In this document: positions 60,780-64,000 of the stretch, one piece after another | Position numbering within the stretch: position 1 is the first letter of the stretch | How the letters are laid out: each line of letters starts with the position of its first letter | Origin: Cavia porcellus | Lineage: Eukaryota > Chordata > Mammalia > Rodentia > Caviidae | NCBI RefSeq assembly: GCF_034190915.1 | Contig: NW_026947488.1 | Location: forward strand, 5,466,501 to 5,530,500 | Length of the DNA stretch: 64,000 nt | Reading direction: 5' to 3' | The notes under the pieces: generated by a model | Told to the model about the DNA's origin: nothing | The model's input: the letters and a program-made list of their open reading frames with translations, nothing else | Databases searched by the model: none | Program-made: the position numbers and the translations under genes

Positions 60780-61440
60780 TGCCCTTGACTAATTTGCATC
60801 TCCGCTGCCTCTGCACAAATTCTGGTCCTCATCACACACACTTTTCCAACAGCCTCCCAACAACCACCCATCTCTTCCCCTTCATCCATCCTCTACCCCA
60901 CAGCCGTGGTGACCTTTCCAAAGCACAAATCGGATCATGTCACTGCCTGATTGAGGCCCTGAAACAGCTCCCTCTGACCACAGCAGCCAATCTTGAATGG
61001 CTCAAAGCTGTGCCATGCTGGGCTGTGGCTAACACTAACTGGTGATGGTCTTCTCCTGGTTGGCAGAAAAAAGCTAACTAATGGAGTAGTCTCCTTCTTA
61101 AGTGTCTCTAGACCATCAGTCCCTGCTACTGTGAGGCTGCAGTAGAATATAATGTAGGGCCGAGTGTGATTTATCCCAGCTGTTGTTGGTTTCTTCATGA
61201 GCCCGTCCTTCCTGGTGTTCTGCTCACAGGTGTCCTGTTCTCTCCAGGCAGCGTCCCTCCCTCCCTCACTGTGGGCTGGCACCCAGAATCTTCCCTAACT
61301 CCCTCCTCTCCAGGACACACAACTTGGCTTTTCTGCATGACGGTGGGCCCTTCCTCTTCTGCTTGGGGTGCTCCTCCTTATGTAGACTTAGCGCCCACAC
61401 CATTTGCTGTGATAAATACCTGTGGAATGGATGAGTGATG
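60780..61440. repeat. L2-like LINE fragment
   Basis: GACCTTTCCAAAGCACAAAT followed by CGGATCATGTCACTGCCTG, and later TGATAAATACCTGTGGAATG, resemble the L2 3' end, strongly diverged. Confidence 0.5.
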
Positions 61441-63261
61441 GATTGATTGATACATACCTGAAAAGATGCCAAGTGCACTACGCAGAGCAGTACAGTGGTG
61501 CTCTGAACCCTCTAAGTGGGCTGGGTCCTGGGGTCCTGGGGTTCTCATATGACTGGGTCCTTTTCACAACTCAGATCCGCTCGACGTTGAGCAGTCCCCC
61601 TACCTTGTCCACGGTGTAAGCAAGTATCTCCTCTCCCACAGCCCACCCTCCATCAACTTCAAGATTCAAATAATATCTCATATCCTGGCTTTCGGTCTCT
61701 GAGGCCAAGAAAAAGGTCTCTCTGGTAATAACAGATGCCTGCAAAGCGTATCTACACTCTACTTTTTTCCCAGGATGATGTTGACACATATGTACTGAAA
61801 TAAATCAGCCTCCCATCTTAACCATCTCCTTTGGCAGGAACACGACGTTGTTGTGCCAAGCCAGGGCTGACCAGTGTGACTCAACCCTTGAAATATAAAG
61901 GAAATCATTGTTTTCACCCTAGCAGGTATTGAGACGTGGCCAACTCATCAATTTCTAGTTCTTTTCCCCCGTAACTGTAATCACCGACCTGCTCGTGGTT
62001 ATTTTGCACGAGGTGCGTGGACAGGAATGGACTCAGGCCTCTTCCAGATGCTACCTCGCCACCATATCCTTCTGTCATTTGCTGCAAATGACAGAACCCA
62101 AATCATACTGGCTTAAGTTTAAAAGCAAACCCAAGTGGAACCCAGAAGGTAAAGTGTCAACAAGGCTCTTCCCTCTTCCAGGAGTCACATTCTTAGGGCA
62201 ACTGTCCCCAGGAGGTGACAAGATGGTGTCCAGAAGCTCTGTGCTGCTGGCTTTCAGTACGGCAGCTGTGCTGGGAGGAACATCTCTCTGCCAGAAGTTT
62301 CACCAGACCTAGCACTGACTGTCCTCAACATGTCTTGGGTCACATTCTTGTCACTAAACCTCAAACTATAGAATGTAGTGATCACCAGACTGCAGAGGCC
62401 TGGATCACATGACCACTTCAGGGTCAGGGAAAGTAAGGGTCAGATTCGCCCTCCAAAAATAGGCTGCACGCTTGCTAAAATCAGTGGTGTTCAAATACAA
62501 CAGATTTCTGCCTCTGGGCAGCTTCTGGTCCATTCCATACCTTCTATGCATGGCCATGTGCCTTCAGACTCACTCCCCTGGCTACTAGAATTTGGTCACA
62601 ACCAGTTCTGCTCCTTTCAAGGATCCCTGCGGCCAGTGTTTTGTGGTAATTCTAAATTTCTGCAGTGTTTTAATCCCCGCCATTTTGCTCCCCTTCACCT
62701 ACCTCCCGGCTTGCAGCACTGAGCCGCCTGATGCCCTGCACGTCCAGTGCAAGCTGTCGGTTTTCCACCTAAGTGTACACCACCTGCTCTACTCCTGATC
62801 TGCGGCAACGACTCCCTGATGGAGCCTCTGGCTTCATCTGCTGTCGCCGTGCTCCTTACTCCACCCCCTGCTGACGCACCATCCGTGACCAGAGTGGGAA
62901 AGACCCCAGGCGATGATTACCAACTGTCCCTGTTCACTTCCCACCGCTCTTATCAAGAAAATGACAAGGGCCAGGCAGCTGGATTGTACACCTCCAAAAC
63001 TGGCTCCCCACAGACTATTCTCCAAATAGCACCTCTCGAAAGAGGCACTTTGTTTGTGTGCCTCTGTGAATGACTGTCTCTTTTATCTTTACTCTGTCTG
63101 GTAGGAGAAATTAATTTGGATTTTGCCCCCAGATGCTGGAGGTCCCATTGCCTCCCCCGAAACACCTACCTCAAATCCTGCTGCATACATTATGCTTGCT
63201 GATTTTGCCCCTTTTCACATTTTCTATCCTCTCCTCTGCATACCTACCTCCCTACACCACC

Positions 63262-63406
63262 TTCTAGAAAGTTCTCCTTCACCTTCTAGAAAGTTCTCCT
63301 TCACCTTCTAGAAAGTTCTCCTTCACCTTCTAGAAAGTTCTCATTCACCTTCTAGAAAGTTCTCCTTCACCTTCTAGAAAGTTCTCATTAACCTTCCAGA
63401 ATGTGG
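63262..63406. repeat. 22-bp minisatellite, each unit a heat-shock-element match
   Basis: TTCTAGAAAGTTC begins at 63262, 63284, 63306, 63328, 63350 and 63372, exactly 22 bp apart, with a decayed seventh unit at 63394. Each is a perfect TTCnnGAAnnTTC. The spacer is TCCTTCACC or TCATTCACC. Confidence 0.97.
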
Positions 63407-64000
63407 CTATGGAGTCCCTGGTGAGATCTTCCCCAACTCAGGGATATGATATCGGTCACCTTGGTTTCTTGGCACACAAACACCATGGTCCTGAGTGGCT
63501 CACAGGACTCACCACCCTTGTCTTGTGTTGATCTGCCTTCACGATTGTCTCTGCCACTGGATAAAGAATGCATGGAAGGCAGGCATTGGCCAGCTTGTCC
63601 CTGAGTGCCCCTGGGAGAGTGGGGAGAAGGAGGTGCTACCTGTGACTGGACCAAGGTCTAAGTTAAGGAGACTTGGGCTAAGGAGAAGTTTGTATAAATC
63701 CAGGGCAGAGCTTTGTGTCTCAGATTGGCGTGTCTTTCTCCTTTGAAAAGCCAACTCATCCTTAGCTGGCAGCCTAAGCCAATCTGTGCCTCCAGGGTGG
63801 GTTGTCTGTGATAAACACGTCTTTAGCTCCTTTTTTTGTTGTTTGTTACCTTTCAAAGTTCAATTCTAAACCCAGTTAAGTGTTTCCTTTTGCTGTATCT
63901 TCCTTTAACTTAACCAAGCTACATAGGATCAACAACCTGCCTCGTGCGCTTGATGGAAATAAAGGCCAATTTCACTGGATCCACATCAGATTATGTCTGA

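Larger units (their letters stand above)
58651..64000. other. Intergenic upstream of STX16
   Basis: No coding frame is supported. It contains MIR (59000-59190), a TG microsatellite (59519-59565), an L2-like stretch (60780-61440) and the 22-bp minisatellite at 63262-63406. The remainder is unassigned. Confidence 0.5.

Overview
The window is mammalian nuclear DNA, almost certainly from a non-murid rodent. It carries 7SL-derived B1-type SINEs joined to tRNA-derived ID-type units, plus stand-alone ID elements, and has no Alu. The ID sequences look more like those of hystricomorph or sciuromorph rodents than mouse or rat, but I cannot name the species.

Two multi-exon protein genes were resolved exon by exon, both on the minus strand. 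All splice sites are GT-AG and the reading frame closes in both. STX16 (syntaxin 16, a Golgi/endosome Qa-SNARE) has its start codon at 56589 and its stop at 35475. It has 9 coding exons, including a 12-nt microexon, and encodes 326 aa. NPEPL1 (an M17 aminopeptidase-like protein) has its start at 23811 and its stop at 8643. It has 12 coding exons and encodes 523 aa. Order and orientation match the STX16-NPEPL1 pair on human 20q13.32, so the left end of the window should point toward the imprinted GNAS cluster and the right end toward APCDD1L.

Layout: 1-8.3 kb is intergenic and built largely from decayed antisense L1, L2, MIR and B1/ID SINEs. 8.3-23.8 kb is NPEPL1. A dense CpG island at about 23.4-24.2 kb is its promoter. 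24.2-32.7 kb is intergenic, AT-rich and likely to hold conserved non-coding elements. 32.7-58 kb is STX16, with a probable long 3'UTR (32.7-35.5 kb) and a promoter/CpG region at about 57.3-58.65 kb. 58.65-64 kb is upstream intergenic DNA that ends in a 22-bp minisatellite.

The points most worth a second look are: (1) the minisatellite at 63262-63406, where six successive units each contain a perfect three-subunit heat-shock element; (2) the STX16 exon 3-6 interval, which by synteny corresponds to the human STX16 control region for GNAS A/B imprinting and holds a strong CTCF-like motif; (3) the alternative-splicing architecture at the 5' end of STX16 (two tandem donors, a 12-nt microexon, and a TCTG tract beside each); (4) a three-copy tandem repeat of about 147 bp in NPEPL1 intron 6. 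I found no additional protein gene, RNA gene, CRISPR array or prokaryotic feature. Most open reading frames in the window are chance frames in GC-rich DNA.
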